Shown: positions 40,758-49,953 of the stretch, one piece after another | How the letters are laid out: each line of letters opens with the position of its first letter | Position numbering within the stretch: the stretch's first letter is position 1 | Origin: CAVQKZ01 sp963837325 | GTDB taxonomy: Bacteria; Actinomycetota; Actinomycetes; Mycobacteriales; Jatrophihabitantaceae | Assembly: GCA_963837325.1 (NCBI GenBank) | Contig: CAWIMV010000001.1 | Location: forward strand, 1,488,001 to 1,552,000 | Length of the DNA stretch: 64,000 bases | Direction: 5' to 3' | Made by a program: the position numbers and the translations under genes | The notes under the pieces: generated by a model | Told to the model about the DNA's origin: nothing | The model's database searches: none | What the model saw: the letters and a program-made list of their open reading frames with translations, nothing else

Positions 40758-43655
40758 TCAGCTGCAGCCGCTGGTGCTGCCGCAGCCTTCGCAGACGAAG
40801 CAACTGCCGGCCGGACGCATCTTGGTGCCGCAGTTCATGCACAGGGGCGCGTCGGCCGAGCTGCCGGTGATCGACTCGAGCAGTTCGGTCGAGCTGTGCA
40901 CGGTCGGCGGCGCGCTCACCGCGGTTTCGGCCACCACCTCATCGTCGACGTCGGGCGCCACCGGCTTGGCGACCGGCGCCGACTGAGCCAGCGCTACGAC
41001 GTCGAGATCGTCGTCGTCCTGGGCCGGTTCGACGTAGGAACCGGTGTCGAGCTGGCGGGTGCGTTCCGCGGCCGTGTAGATGCCGAGCGCCGAACGAGTC
41101 TCGAACGGCAGGTAGTCCAACGCCAGCCGCCGGAAGATGTAGTCCAACACCGACTGGGCCATCCGGATGTCAGGGTCATCGGTGAGACCGGCCGGCTCGA
41201 AGCGCATGTTGGTGAACTTCTGCACGTAGGTCTCGAGCGGCACGCCGTGCTGCAGGGCGATCGAGATCGCGATCGAGAACGCGTCCATGACACCGGCCAG
41301 GGTCGAGCCCTGCTTGCCGAGTTTGAGGAACACCTCCCCCAGACCGTCGTCGGGATAAGAGCCGGCGGTCATGTAGCCCTCGGCGCCCCCTACGGCGAAT
41401 GACGTGGTGAGCGACGGACGGGCCTTGGGCAGCCGCTTGCGGGTCGGCCGGTACTCGATCACCTTCTCGACCTCGGCGCTCTCGCCGTTGTTCTCGCCCT
41501 TGCCGGCTGACAGGGGCTGGCCGACCTTGCAGTTGTCGCGGTAGACGGCCAGCGCCTTGAGGCCGAGCTTCCAACCCTGGTAGTAGACGTCCTCGATGTC
41601 CTCGACCGTGGCGGTCTCGGGCAGGTTCACCGTCTTGGAGATCGCGCCGGACAGGAACGGCTGCGCGGCGGCCATCATCCGCACGTGCCCCATCGGCTTG
41701 ATCGCGCGGGCACCCATGGCGCAGTCGAACACCTCGTAGTGCTCGGGCTTCAAGCCCGGTGCGTCGATGACGTGGCCGTGTTCGGCGATGTGTTCGACGA
41801 TCGCCTCAACCTGCTCCTCTTGGTAGCCCAGGGCCCGAAGCGCGCGCGGCACGGTCTGGTTGACGATCTGCATCGAGCCGCCGCCCACCAGCTTCTTGAA
41901 CTTGACCAGCGCGAGATCGGGCTCGACGCCGGTCGTGTCGCAGTCCATCATCAGGCCGATGGTGCCGGTGGGAGCGAGTACCGAAGCCTGCGCATTGCGC
42001 CAGCCGTTGCGTTCGCCCAGCTGGTTGCCCTCCGTCCACTCCTGCGCCGCGGCCGCAAAGATGGCACGGTCGATGTCGTGGATCGGGCGGGCGGCATCGT
42101 TGGCCGCGGCGTGCTTGCGCATCACCCGGGCGTGGGCTGAGGCGTTACGGGCGAAGCCCTCGTACGGGCCGACGATTCCGGCCAGCTCGGCTGAGCGGCG
42201 GTAGGAGGCGGCCGTCATCAGCGAGGTGATGCCGCCGGCCAGCGCGCGGCCGCCGTCGGAGTCATAGGCCAGTCCCGACGCCATGAGCAGCGCACCCAGG
42301 TTGGCGTAGCCGATACCGAGTTGCCGGTAGGCGCGTGTGTTCACGCCGATCGCCTCGGTCGGGAAGTCGGCGAAACAGATCGAGATGTCCATCGCGGTGA
42401 TGATCAGCTCGACGGCCTTGACGAACGTGCCCGAGTCGAAGGTGTTGTCGTCGCGCAGGAACTTGAGCAGGTTCAGCGACGCCAGGTTGCACGATGTGTT
42501 GTCCAGGCTCATGTACTCAGAGCACGGGTTGGACGCGGTGATCCGGCCGGTCTCCGGATTGGTGTGCCAGTCGTTGATCGTGTCGTCGTACTGGATGCCC
42601 GGGTCGGCGCACTCCCATGCGGCCTGAGCGACCGTGCGGAACAGCTTCTTGGCCTGGACGGTCTCGACCACTTCGTGCGTGCTGCGGGCGCGAAGGCCGA
42701 ACTCGGCGTCGTCCTCGACAGCACGCATGAACTCGTCAGACACCCGCACCGAGTTGTTGGCGTTCTGGTACTGCACGCTGGTGATGTCCTGGCCACCGAG
42801 ATCCATGTCGTACCCGGCATCGCGCAGCACTCGGATCTTGTGCTCCTCGCGGGCCTTGGTCTGCACGAACTCCTCGATGTCGGGGTGGTCGATGTCGAGC
42901 ACGACCATCTTGGCCGCGCGCCGCGTCGCTCCCCCTGACTTGATCGTGCCGGCGGAGGCGTCGGCACCGCGCATGAAGCTGACCGGACCGGACGCCGTGC
43001 CACCGGAGGACAGCAGCTCCTTCGACGAACGGATGCGGGAGAGGTTCAGCCCGGCCCCCGAACCGCCCTTGAAGATGAGGCCTTCCTCGCGATACCAGTT
43101 CAGGATCGAGTCCATGGTGTCGTCGACGGCCAGGATGAAGCACGCACTGACCTGCTGCGGCGAGGCTGTGCCGACGTTGAACCAGACGGGCGAGTTGAAG
43201 CTGAAAACCTGGTGGAGCAGCATCCAGGTGAGCTCGTGCTCGAAGACCTCTGCGTCCTGCGGCGAGGCGAAGTACCCGTGTTGCTCTCCCGCGGTCCGGT
43301 ACTTCAGCACGACGCGGTCGATGAGCTGCCGCAATGACCACTCCCGTGCGTCGCTGCCCACGGCGCCGCGGAAGTACTTCGTCGTCACGATGTTGGCGGC
43401 GTTGACCGACCAGAAGTCCGGAAACTCGACGCCGCGCTGCTCGAAGTTGACCGAACCGTCGCGCCAGTTGGTCATAACGACGTCGCGGCGTTCCCAGGTG
43501 ACCTCGGCATACGGGTGCACGCCTGGTGTGGTGTAGACCCGATCGACGTGCAGGCCGTCGGTCGGGTAGCTGGTACTCGTCGCAGGCTCCGAGTTGCCGG
43601 CCTTGGGCTTGGCAGCGGTGTCGGTGGAGCCGGACTTGTCGCGCGCCTCAGTCAT
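40758..43655 (-). CDS. nrdJ: Adenosylcobalamin-dependent (class II) ribonucleotide reductase
   Basis: 965 residues from the ATG at 43655 (AAGGAAA upstream). Reduces ribonucleotides to deoxyribonucleotides without oxygen, using coenzyme B12. Signatures include GGSGAGLNLSRIRS and ITASNPCSEYMSLDNTSCNL, and the last 25 residues carry two CxxC pairs and end in CGSTSGC (re-reduction cysteines). The N-terminal 45 residues are low complexity. It follows nrdR, likely one operon as in Streptomyces. No cobalamin riboswitch is visible in the 98-base spacer. Confidence 0.95.
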   Translation of the reverse strand: MTEARDKSGSTDTAAKPKAGNSEPATSTSYPTDGLHVDRVYTTPGVHPYAEVTWERRDVVMTNWRDGSVNFEQRGVEFPDFWSVNAANIVTTKYFRGAVGSDAREWSLRQLIDRVVLKYRTAGEQHGYFASPQDAEVFEHELTWMLLHQVFSFNSPVWFNVGTASPQQVSACFILAVDDTMDSILNWYREEGLIFKGGSGAGLNLSRIRSSKELLSSGGTASGPVSFMRGADASAGTIKSGGATRRAAKMVVLDIDHPDIEEFVQTKAREEHKIRVLRDAGYDMDLGGQDITSVQYQNANNSVRVSDEFMRAVEDDAEFGLRARSTHEVVETVQAKKLFRTVAQAAWECADPGIQYDDTINDWHTNPETGRITASNPCSEYMSLDNTSCNLASLNLLKFLRDDNTFDSGTFVKAVELIITAMDISICFADFPTEAIGVNTRAYRQLGIGYANLGALLMASGLAYDSDGGRALAGGITSLMTAASYRRSAELAGIVGPYEGFARNASAHARVMRKHAAANDAARPIHDIDRAIFAAAAQEWTEGNQLGERNGWRNAQASVLAPTGTIGLMMDCDTTGVEPDLALVKFKKLVGGGSMQIVNQTVPRALRALGYQEEQVEAIVEHIAEHGHVIDAPGLKPEHYEVFDCAMGARAIKPMGHVRMMAAAQPFLSGAISKTVNLPETATVEDIEDVYYQGWKLGLKALAVYRDNCKVGQPLSAGKGENNGESAEVEKVIEYRPTRKRLPKARPSLTTSFAVGGAEGYMTAGSYPDDGLGEVFLKLGKQGSTLAGVMDAFSIAISIALQHGVPLETYVQKFTNMRFEPAGLTDDPDIRMAQSVLDYIFRRLALDYLPFETRSALGIYTAAERTRQLDTGSYVEPAQDDDDLDVVALAQSAPVAKPVAPDVDDEVVAETAVSAPPTVHSSTELLESITGSSADAPLCMNCGTKMRPAGSCFVCEGCGSTSGCS

Positions 43656-43753
43656 CGTGAGTGGTTTCCTTCCGTACTGAGCAACGCGTCGGTCCTGACG
43701 CGTCGTGGTGCCAAAGTCGGTGTGTAGTTGCACGTGCCGGCTCAGACCGGCGT

Positions 43754-44215
43754 TCAGGGCAGATGCTGGCGGTGCTCGAAGCGCAGATCCGCGATGGCCT
43801 TCTCGAAGTCGTCGATGGAGCTGAAGGCCTGGTACACGGAGGCGAAGCGCAGATAGGCGACTTCGTCAAGCTCGCGCAGCGGGCCGAGGATGGCCAGCCC
43901 GACCTCGTCGCTGGGGATCTCCGCGGCGCCGCTGGCCCGGACCGTCTCTTCGACCGTCTGGGCGAGCAGGGCCAATGCGTCCTCGTCGACCGGGCGGCCC
44001 TGACAGGCGCGGCGCACCCCGTTGATGACCTTGGCCCGGCTGAACGGCTCAGTGACCCCGCTGCGTTTGATGACCGCGACCGCGGCCTCTTCGACCGTGG
44101 TGAACCGGCGACCGCACTCGGGGCAGGATCGCCGTCGCCGGATCACCTGACCCTCGTCGTGTTCACGCGAGTCGACGACCCGTGAGTCCGGGTGCCGGCA
44201 GTACGGACAACGCAC
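43754..44215 (-). CDS. nrdR: Transcriptional repressor NrdR
   Basis: 153 residues from the GTG at 44215 with GAGGAGG upstream. N-terminal zinc ribbon (CPYC and CPECGRRF) followed by an ATP-cone (VIKRSGVTEPFSRAKVINGV). Senses ATP/dATP and represses ribonucleotide reductase genes. A perfect 16-bp palindrome at 44367-44382 is a candidate binding site, so it may control itself and nrdJ. Confidence 0.96.
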   Translation of the reverse strand: MRCPYCRHPDSRVVDSREHDEGQVIRRRRSCPECGRRFTTVEEAAVAVIKRSGVTEPFSRAKVINGVRRACQGRPVDEDALALLAQTVEETVRASGAAEIPSDEVGLAILGPLRELDEVAYLRFASVYQAFSSIDDFEKAIADLRFEHRQHLP

Positions 44216-44321
44216 CTGCAGGCCTCCTCTGCGACAGTCGAACGAACGCGGTTTTCGGTGCTGGGCTGTGCACGAACCTGTAGACAACCTGGGGACCAAG
44301 TGTGCACGGCGGTATCGGTAC

Positions 44322-44351
44322 TGTGGACGAATGACCCCAACCTGTGGATGA
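44322..44351. promoter_or_regulatory. Two DnaA-box-like sites upstream of nrdR
   Basis: TGTGGACGA (44322-44330) and TGTGGATGA (44343-44351), same orientation, 21 bases apart (two helical turns). They match the DnaA box TGTGGATAA at 7 and 8 of 9 positions. Possible, not proven. Confidence 0.35.
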
Positions 44352-44366
44352 CTTACAGGCTTGTAA

Positions 44367-44382
44367 CTACTACATGTAGTAG
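44367..44382. promoter_or_regulatory. Candidate NrdR box
   Basis: CTACTACATGTAGTAG, a perfect 16-bp palindrome about 150 bases upstream of nrdR. Length and the central ACATGT resemble NrdR boxes, although the usual second copy about 31 bases away was not found. Confidence 0.55.
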
Positions 44383-44469
44383 AACCGTAGAGCCGCGCTC
44401 GATGTTCCGCAAGAGCAATACTCGGCGCGTCGCGGTGCAGTCAGCCGCAGAATTCCGGCAAAACACCGC

Positions 44470-44868
44470 CTATCGGATGCGCAGGACCTGACCGGCCGTG
44501 AGTACGACCCCGCCGAGGTGATTGCGACGCTGCAGATCGGCGACCTCGGCGCGCGGATCGCGGTCGGGGGCCACCCGCGACGCGATTGCCCACAGGGTGT
44601 CGCCGTCGTGAACCGTCACTGTGGCCGGCGCGGCGGGCCGGGTGCCCGGGCTCGGTGCCGACACGCGGGCCAGCGCGACCAAGGCGATGCCCAGTGCCGC
44701 CACCGCGACCGAGAGGGCCAGCACGCCCCGGCGCGTGAGCCGCAGCGGCGCGGCCACCGACTCGGCGCTGGGGCGCCGCAGCGTGAGAATCGTGGCGCTG
44801 GGCTGCTCGTGCGGCCGCACACTGGCGGGGAGGTAGACCTCGGGGGCAAACTCGGTAGCGGCGGACAT
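44470..44868 (-). CDS. LysM domain membrane protein (SOS-linked)
   Basis: 132 residues from the ATG at 44868 (GAGGAG upstream). A cytosolic start is followed by a membrane helix (LALSVAVAALGIALVALA) and a C-terminal LysM motif (VTVHDGDTLWAIASRVAP, LQRRNHLGGVVLTAGQVLRI). It sits where Rv2719c lies, divergent from lexA with LexA-type boxes between. The mycobacterial homologue is a DNA-damage-induced cell-division inhibitor, so a similar role is inferred. Confidence 0.85.
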   Translation of the reverse strand: MSAATEFAPEVYLPASVRPHEQPSATILTLRRPSAESVAAPLRLTRRGVLALSVAVAALGIALVALARVSAPSPGTRPAAPATVTVHDGDTLWAIASRVAPDRDPRAEVADLQRRNHLGGVVLTAGQVLRIR

Positions 44869-44905
44869 GTGAACTCCTCGGTACGGAAACGAGCGGGCCA
44901 TCCGA

Positions 44906-44921
44906 TCGAACAGGCATTCGA
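44906..44921. promoter_or_regulatory. SOS (LexA) box 1
   Basis: TCGAACAGGCATTCGA, 11 of 12 positions of the actinobacterial TCGAAC-N4-GTTCGA consensus. Lies 38 bases upstream of the LysM gene. Confidence 0.75.
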
Positions 44922-44937
44922 TAGAACGCCTGATCGA
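44922..44937. promoter_or_regulatory. Weak SOS (LexA) box 2, abutting box 1
   Basis: TAGAACGCCTGATCGA, 10 of 12 consensus positions, directly adjacent to box 1. The two could be bound together. Confidence 0.5.
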
Positions 44938-44985
44938 ATGCTTACCAGGAGGGTCCGACAAAAACCAGCGCGACCGGCGTGTCGT

Positions 44986-45001
44986 TCGAACAGATGTTTG
45001 A
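44986..45001. promoter_or_regulatory. SOS (LexA) box 3, upstream of lexA
   Basis: TCGAACAGATGTTTGA, 11 of 12 consensus positions, 33 to 60 bases before the two possible lexA starts. Probably autoregulates lexA. Confidence 0.75.
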
Positions 45002-45060
45002 TGACGGACCGATCTGCGGCTACGGTCGAACATATGAACCGAACAAGACCGGGAGGCGAA

Positions 45061-45885
45061 GTGCCCAAGACCCAGGCGGCAGCCACCAAGGCCGCGCGTC
45101 AGACCAAGTCCGCAAGCAGCACGGCGGCACCCCGCCAGAGCAAGCGGGCCAAGCCGGCCGGCAAGGCCGCAAGCGAGCCACGGCGCGGCCCGGGACGGCC
45201 CAAGGTCACCGAGCTACCCGACCCCGTCTCCGGACTGACCCGGCGCCAGCAGGCAATCCTCGACGTCATCCGGGACTCGGTCGAGCGCCGCGGCTACCCA
45301 CCGAGCATCCGGGAGATCTGCGAGTCCGCGGGCTTGGCCTCGACATCGAGCGTCGCCCATCAGCTGGCCATGCTCGAACGCAAGGGCTTCCTGCGCCGTG
45401 ATCCCAACCGCCCACGCGCAGTCGACGTCCGGCACTCTGATTCCACCGCCGAGAAGCCCAAGGCGGCCCGCCGGGCCGTCGCCGTCACCGACGACGCGCC
45501 GCGCGGCGACGCGCCGGTGTTCGTGCCGGTCGTGGGCCGCATCGCGGCGGGTGGCCCGATCCTGGCCGAGCAGATGATCGAGGACGTCTTCCCGTTGCCG
45601 AAGGTGCTCGTCGGCGACGGCACGCTGTTCCTCTTGCGGGTCGTCGGTGAGTCCATGATCGACGCTGCCATCTCCGACGGTGACTGGGTGGTCGTGCGCC
45701 AGCAGGAGGACGCTGAGAACGGCGAGATCGTGGCCGCCATGATCGACGGGGAGGCGACGGTGAAGACGTTCCAGCGTCGCGACGGCCATGCCTGGCTGCT
45801 GCCGCACAACGCCGCCTACGCGCCGATCCCGGCCGACCAGGCGACGATTCTCGGCAAGGTCGTCACCGTCCTGCGCAAGGTCTGA
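45061..45885 (+). CDS. lexA: SOS repressor LexA
   Basis: 274 residues from the GTG at 45061, behind GGGAGG; an ATG at 45034 without a ribosome site is possible. HTH domain (LTRRQQAILDVIRDSVERRG, YPPSIREICESAGLASTSSV) is followed by the S24 protease domain, with cleavage site A163-G164, S198 in GESMIDAA and K235 in EATVKTF. The N-terminal 50 residues are Lys/Ala-rich and contain RRGPGRPK, an AT-hook-like motif. Divergent from the LysM gene. Confidence 0.97.
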   Translation: MPKTQAAATKAARQTKSASSTAAPRQSKRAKPAGKAASEPRRGPGRPKVTELPDPVSGLTRRQQAILDVIRDSVERRGYPPSIREICESAGLASTSSVAHQLAMLERKGFLRRDPNRPRAVDVRHSDSTAEKPKAARRAVAVTDDAPRGDAPVFVPVVGRIAAGGPILAEQMIEDVFPLPKVLVGDGTLFLLRVVGESMIDAAISDGDWVVVRQQEDAENGEIVAAMIDGEATVKTFQRRDGHAWLLPHNAAYAPIPADQATILGKVVTVLRKV

Positions 45886-45890
45886 GCGAC

Positions 45891-48800
45891 TCAGGCGTCC
45901 GTCCCTGCGCGCGCCGTCTGGATCAAGACCGAGCCGATTCGCCGGTGAACCAGACGGCCGCGCCCGGGCGGCAGCGGTTCCATCTTGACCGAGCCCAGGA
46001 CCGCACCTTCGTCGCGACTGCCCGACAGGAGCACACCCGGCGTGCCCATATCGCGCAGCGCCCGCAGCATCGGCTCGAACATCCCTTGCCCGGATCCGCC
46101 GGATGAACGGCTGAGCACGACGTGCAAGCCGATGTCGCGGGCCTGGGGCAGGAACTCGAGCAGGGCGTGCATGGGGTTGCCCTGCGACGACGAAATGAGG
46201 TCGTAGTCGTCGATGAGCAGGAACAACCGTGGGCCGCTCCAGCGCGGCACTTCGCCGGCTACCGGGTCGACTTGCAGCCCCGACAATCTGGCCCGCAACG
46301 CGGTGACGGCGCTGCTGATCACTTCCGGGGCGGCCACGGAATTCATGACGTAGCCGATTTGGTGTGGTGTGGTGACCGCACCGAGCAGCCCGCGCCGATA
46401 GTCCAGCGTGATGATCTTCGCCTGCTCCGGCGTCCACCGTGCGGTGATGCCGCGGGCCAACGTGCGCAACAGGTTGGACTTGCCCGACTCGACGTCACCG
46501 ATCACCAGGAAATGCGGCTCGGCGTCGAAGTCGGCGAACACCGGCGAGAGGGTGTCCTCGTCGACGCCGATAGGCACGGCTCCCCCGGACGTACCCACCG
46601 GCGGCAGCTCGGCGTACGGCAGCTCACGCGGAAGCAGGCGTACGGCCGGAGCCGACGGCCCCGACCATGCATCGCGTACCCGCGACACCATCTTGGCCAC
46701 CCCGTCGACGAGGTCATCGACGGTCGTCGCCCCGTCGATGCGCGGCAGCGCGGACAGGAAGTGCAGCTTGTCCGGGCTCAGCCCGCGGCCGGGACTGGAT
46801 TCCGGCACGCCGGCCGCGACCCGACGGTCCAGGTCGGACTCCGACGGGTCGCCCAGCCGCAGCTCGAGGCGGCTGCTGATCAGATCCCGCAACGCCGGAC
46901 GCAACTCCATCCAGCGCTGGATGGACAGCACGACGTGTACCCCGAAGCCGAGTCCACGCGCGGCGATCTGGGTGATCGCAGCCTCCAACGCCTCATGGTC
47001 CTGCCGGATGGTGCCCCATCCGTCGATGACCAGGAAGACGTCGCCGAATCCGTCGAGCGGGGCCGCGCCCGAGGCGACCAGTCGGCGGTAGGAGGCCATG
47101 GAGTCGATCCGGTGCTGGGTGAACAGCTGCTCGCGGCTGGCCAACAGCGCATTGATCTCGGCCACGGTGCGGCGCAGCCGCTCTGGCTCCAGACGGCTGG
47201 CCACCGAGCCGACGTGCGGCAGCTCGGCCAGGCCGGACAGCGTCCCACCGCCGAAGTCCAGGCAGTAGAACTGCACCTGCTCCGGTGTGTGGGTGAGCGC
47301 CAACGACGAGATCAACGTTCGCAGCAGCGTGCTCTTGCCGCTCTGCGGACGACCGACAACGACAAAGTGCGAGCTGGCGAGGTTCACCCAATGCGGATCG
47401 CGGCGCTGGTCGAACGGCCGGTCGATGAGCCCGATCGGGGCGCTGAGCGAGGGCGCCGCCCCCCAGTCGGACGGACGCAGCCCGAGGTCGGTCTCGACCA
47501 ACGCGGGCAACAACTCGTCCAGCGCCGGCGGCGTGTCCAGCGGCGGCAGCCACACCTTGCGCGCCGGGGTACCGACCCCTTCGAGCCGGCTGACGAGGAC
47601 GTCGAGCATCGTCTGGCCCGGCCCACTAGGCGCAGCGGGCTCAGGCGCCTGGTCGGGCTGCGCACCGGACAGGTCTTCGCGAGGTGCGAGGTAGCCGGCC
47701 TGGTATGGCAGGACGTGGTGACCGCCTTCGCTGCGGTCGGGACCGAGGCTCGCCGCCTTCGTATAGGGACCCGACACATAGGCGGCCTTGAAGCGGACCA
47801 GGCCCTGGGTGGCCTCCTTGAGATAGCCGTTGCCCGGTGCGCTCGGCAGCTCGTATGCATCAGGCACGCCGAGCACGACGCGGCTCTCCATCGACGAGAA
47901 CGTGCGCAGCCCGATCCGGTAGGACAGGTGGGTGTCCAGCCCCCGCAGCTTGCCCTCCTCGAGCCGCTGCGAGGCGAGCAGCAGGTGCACGCCGAGCGAG
48001 CGACCCAAGCGGCCGATCATCACGAACAGGTCGATGAAGTCCGGTTTGGCGGAAAGCAGCTCGCTGAACTCGTCGACCACGATGAACAGCGAGGGCATCG
48101 GCTCCAGCGGCGCGCCCTGCTCGCGGGCCCGTTCGTAGTCCCGCAGCGAGGCGAAGTTGCCGGCACTGCGCAAGGCCTCCTGGCGGCGAACCAGCTCGCC
48201 GTGCACGGCATCGCGCATCCGGTCGACGAGGATGAGTTCGTCCTCGAGGTTGGTGATGACCGCCGAGGTGTGCGGCAGGACATCGAGACTGGCGAACGTC
48301 GCGCCGCCCTTGAAGTCGACGAGAACGAAGTTCAGCGTCTCGGACGAATGCGTCAGCGCCAGCCCGAGCACCAGCGTGCGCAGCAGCTCGGACTTGCCCG
48401 AGCCGGTTGCGCCGATCACCAGGCCGTGCGGGCCCATCCCGCCTTGGGCCGACTCCTTGATGTCGAGTTCGACCGGATGCGCGCCCGCTCCGACGCCGAT
48501 GGGCACCCGAAGCCGGTCGCGCGGAGCGCGCGGGCGCCAGGCGACGGCTGGGTCGAACTGCTGGGGATCGCCGAGGCGGAGCAGGTCGGGCAGGCTCAGG
48601 TCGACAGAAAGCGCGTCCGTCGGATCCGACGTCGTCGCCGACATCCGCATCGGACTCATCTGCCGCGCCAGTAGTTCGGCTTCGACAATGCTCAACGCAT
48701 CCGGGATCCCGAGCGGCATGCGCTGCTCGGCGCCGGTCGGATCGCGCCGGACGATGGTGAGCGAACCAGGCTCGACCTGGACGCTCAGCACCCCGTTCGC

Positions 48801-49853
48801 GGGATCGGCGCCGAACGTCGAGCGGAGATCCAGCACGGTCACGCCCTGCACCAGGCTGTTGGCCAGCTGTGACTCGACCGGTACCTGCCCGCCGTCGAGA
48901 ACCACGACGACGTGCGGGCCGTCTGCGCCGCCGGCCGCGCCGAAACGCTGCCGGCTGGTCAGCACATCGCCGAACATCGCCTCGAGGCTCAGCAGATCGT
49001 CGCTGATCAGCCGAACCTGGCCCACGGCGTCGAAGGCCGCAGGGCTGAGGGCGTGCGGCAGCCACTTCAGCCAGTCCCACTGCTGCGCGGTGTCCGCGGC
49101 CGTGCACACCGCAATGACGACATCGTCAGGCGAGTGGAAGGTGGCGAGCTGACCCAGCATGGCCCGCACGAGCGCGCGGACCTGTTCAGGCGGCCCGGAC
49201 AGGTTGATCCGGCCGAACGCGGGCAGCGCCAGCGCCGCCGGCAGATCCGCGACCGAGCTGTGGGTCCGGACGAAGCGCCGCAGCGCTGCCGCCGAGATCG
49301 GTTCAAGATCCTCGATCGGCTTGGTCTCGGGAGCCACGAGGGTCACCCCGAGGCGCTGCGGGCCGCGCCCGACCCGAATGGCCAGGAAGTCGTCGTCAGC
49401 CGGCCGCCGTTCCCATAACCGGGTCCCCGTGGCGACGCACCACAGCGCGTCGGGATCGGGGTGATGCCACATCGTCGAGGTGCGCTGTTGCGCCGCGGCC
49501 CGGCGCACGCGGCGGCGTACCTGCTGCAGGTAGCGCTGATAGTCGCGGCGGTCGCCGTCGAGACGCCGACGCTTCTCCCCGGAGGACCGGCCCATTCCGC
49601 TGAAGGCCATCCCCAGCATCGACAGGCCCATCATGCCGCTGGCCAGGTAGGTCACCGGCGAGCCGCCGCTTCCGGTCACCAGCAGCCCCGTGGCGCCGGC
49701 GCCGGCGGCCATCGGCAGATACATGAGGAGCTGACCCATTCCGCCACTGCTCACGGTTTCGGGCAGTTCCGGCGGGGAGTCGAGGGCGATCTCGCCGCGG
49801 GGTTCCAGCGGCGGCTGGCGGCGGGGTGGGCGGCGAAAGAGCACAGTGCTCAC
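45891..49853 (-). CDS. eccC: Type VII secretion ATPase EccC
   Basis: 1320 residues from the GTG at 49853. Two membrane helices (about 42-85) precede three FtsK/SpoIIIE ATPase domains. Walker A motifs are GATGSGKS (481-488), GRPQSGKS (834-841) and GDVESGKS (1119-1126). Walker B is VVDEF in the first domain (D594/E595), but VIDGW and LIDDY in the others, so only the first keeps the catalytic glutamate, as is usual. It drives secretion of WXG100 substrates. Convergent with lexA by five bases and divergent from eccD. Confidence 0.97.
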   Translation of the reverse strand: MSTVLFRRPPRRQPPLEPRGEIALDSPPELPETVSSGGMGQLLMYLPMAAGAGATGLLVTGSGGSPVTYLASGMMGLSMLGMAFSGMGRSSGEKRRRLDGDRRDYQRYLQQVRRRVRRAAAQQRTSTMWHHPDPDALWCVATGTRLWERRPADDDFLAIRVGRGPQRLGVTLVAPETKPIEDLEPISAAALRRFVRTHSSVADLPAALALPAFGRINLSGPPEQVRALVRAMLGQLATFHSPDDVVIAVCTAADTAQQWDWLKWLPHALSPAAFDAVGQVRLISDDLLSLEAMFGDVLTSRQRFGAAGGADGPHVVVVLDGGQVPVESQLANSLVQGVTVLDLRSTFGADPANGVLSVQVEPGSLTIVRRDPTGAEQRMPLGIPDALSIVEAELLARQMSPMRMSATTSDPTDALSVDLSLPDLLRLGDPQQFDPAVAWRPRAPRDRLRVPIGVGAGAHPVELDIKESAQGGMGPHGLVIGATGSGKSELLRTLVLGLALTHSSETLNFVLVDFKGGATFASLDVLPHTSAVITNLEDELILVDRMRDAVHGELVRRQEALRSAGNFASLRDYERAREQGAPLEPMPSLFIVVDEFSELLSAKPDFIDLFVMIGRLGRSLGVHLLLASQRLEEGKLRGLDTHLSYRIGLRTFSSMESRVVLGVPDAYELPSAPGNGYLKEATQGLVRFKAAYVSGPYTKAASLGPDRSEGGHHVLPYQAGYLAPREDLSGAQPDQAPEPAAPSGPGQTMLDVLVSRLEGVGTPARKVWLPPLDTPPALDELLPALVETDLGLRPSDWGAAPSLSAPIGLIDRPFDQRRDPHWVNLASSHFVVVGRPQSGKSTLLRTLISSLALTHTPEQVQFYCLDFGGGTLSGLAELPHVGSVASRLEPERLRRTVAEINALLASREQLFTQHRIDSMASYRRLVASGAAPLDGFGDVFLVIDGWGTIRQDHEALEAAITQIAARGLGFGVHVVLSIQRWMELRPALRDLISSRLELRLGDPSESDLDRRVAAGVPESSPGRGLSPDKLHFLSALPRIDGATTVDDLVDGVAKMVSRVRDAWSGPSAPAVRLLPRELPYAELPPVGTSGGAVPIGVDEDTLSPVFADFDAEPHFLVIGDVESGKSNLLRTLARGITARWTPEQAKIITLDYRRGLLGAVTTPHQIGYVMNSVAAPEVISSAVTALRARLSGLQVDPVAGEVPRWSGPRLFLLIDDYDLISSSQGNPMHALLEFLPQARDIGLHVVLSRSSGGSGQGMFEPMLRALRDMGTPGVLLSGSRDEGAVLGSVKMEPLPPGRGRLVHRRIGSVLIQTARAGTDA

Positions 49854-49953
49854 GCCGGCCTCCGTTACCGTATCGACCACAACCGGCAAAACGTTCACCG
49901 GCGTGGACGATGCTAGCTGCGTCGCCGGCCGGCTTCCCGAGGAGGATCTTTCC

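Noticed and set aside
43656..43753. Cobalamin riboswitch upstream of nrdJ
   Set aside because: The spacer is only 98 bases, too short for the full element, and I saw no B12-box motif.
45028..45043. Fourth LexA box overlapping the upstream lexA ATG
   Set aside because: Only the left half-site TCGAAC is present; the right half does not match.
46122..48674. 850-codon plus-strand open frame opposite eccC
   Set aside because: Shadow of eccC, rich in Arg, Gln and His, no motifs.
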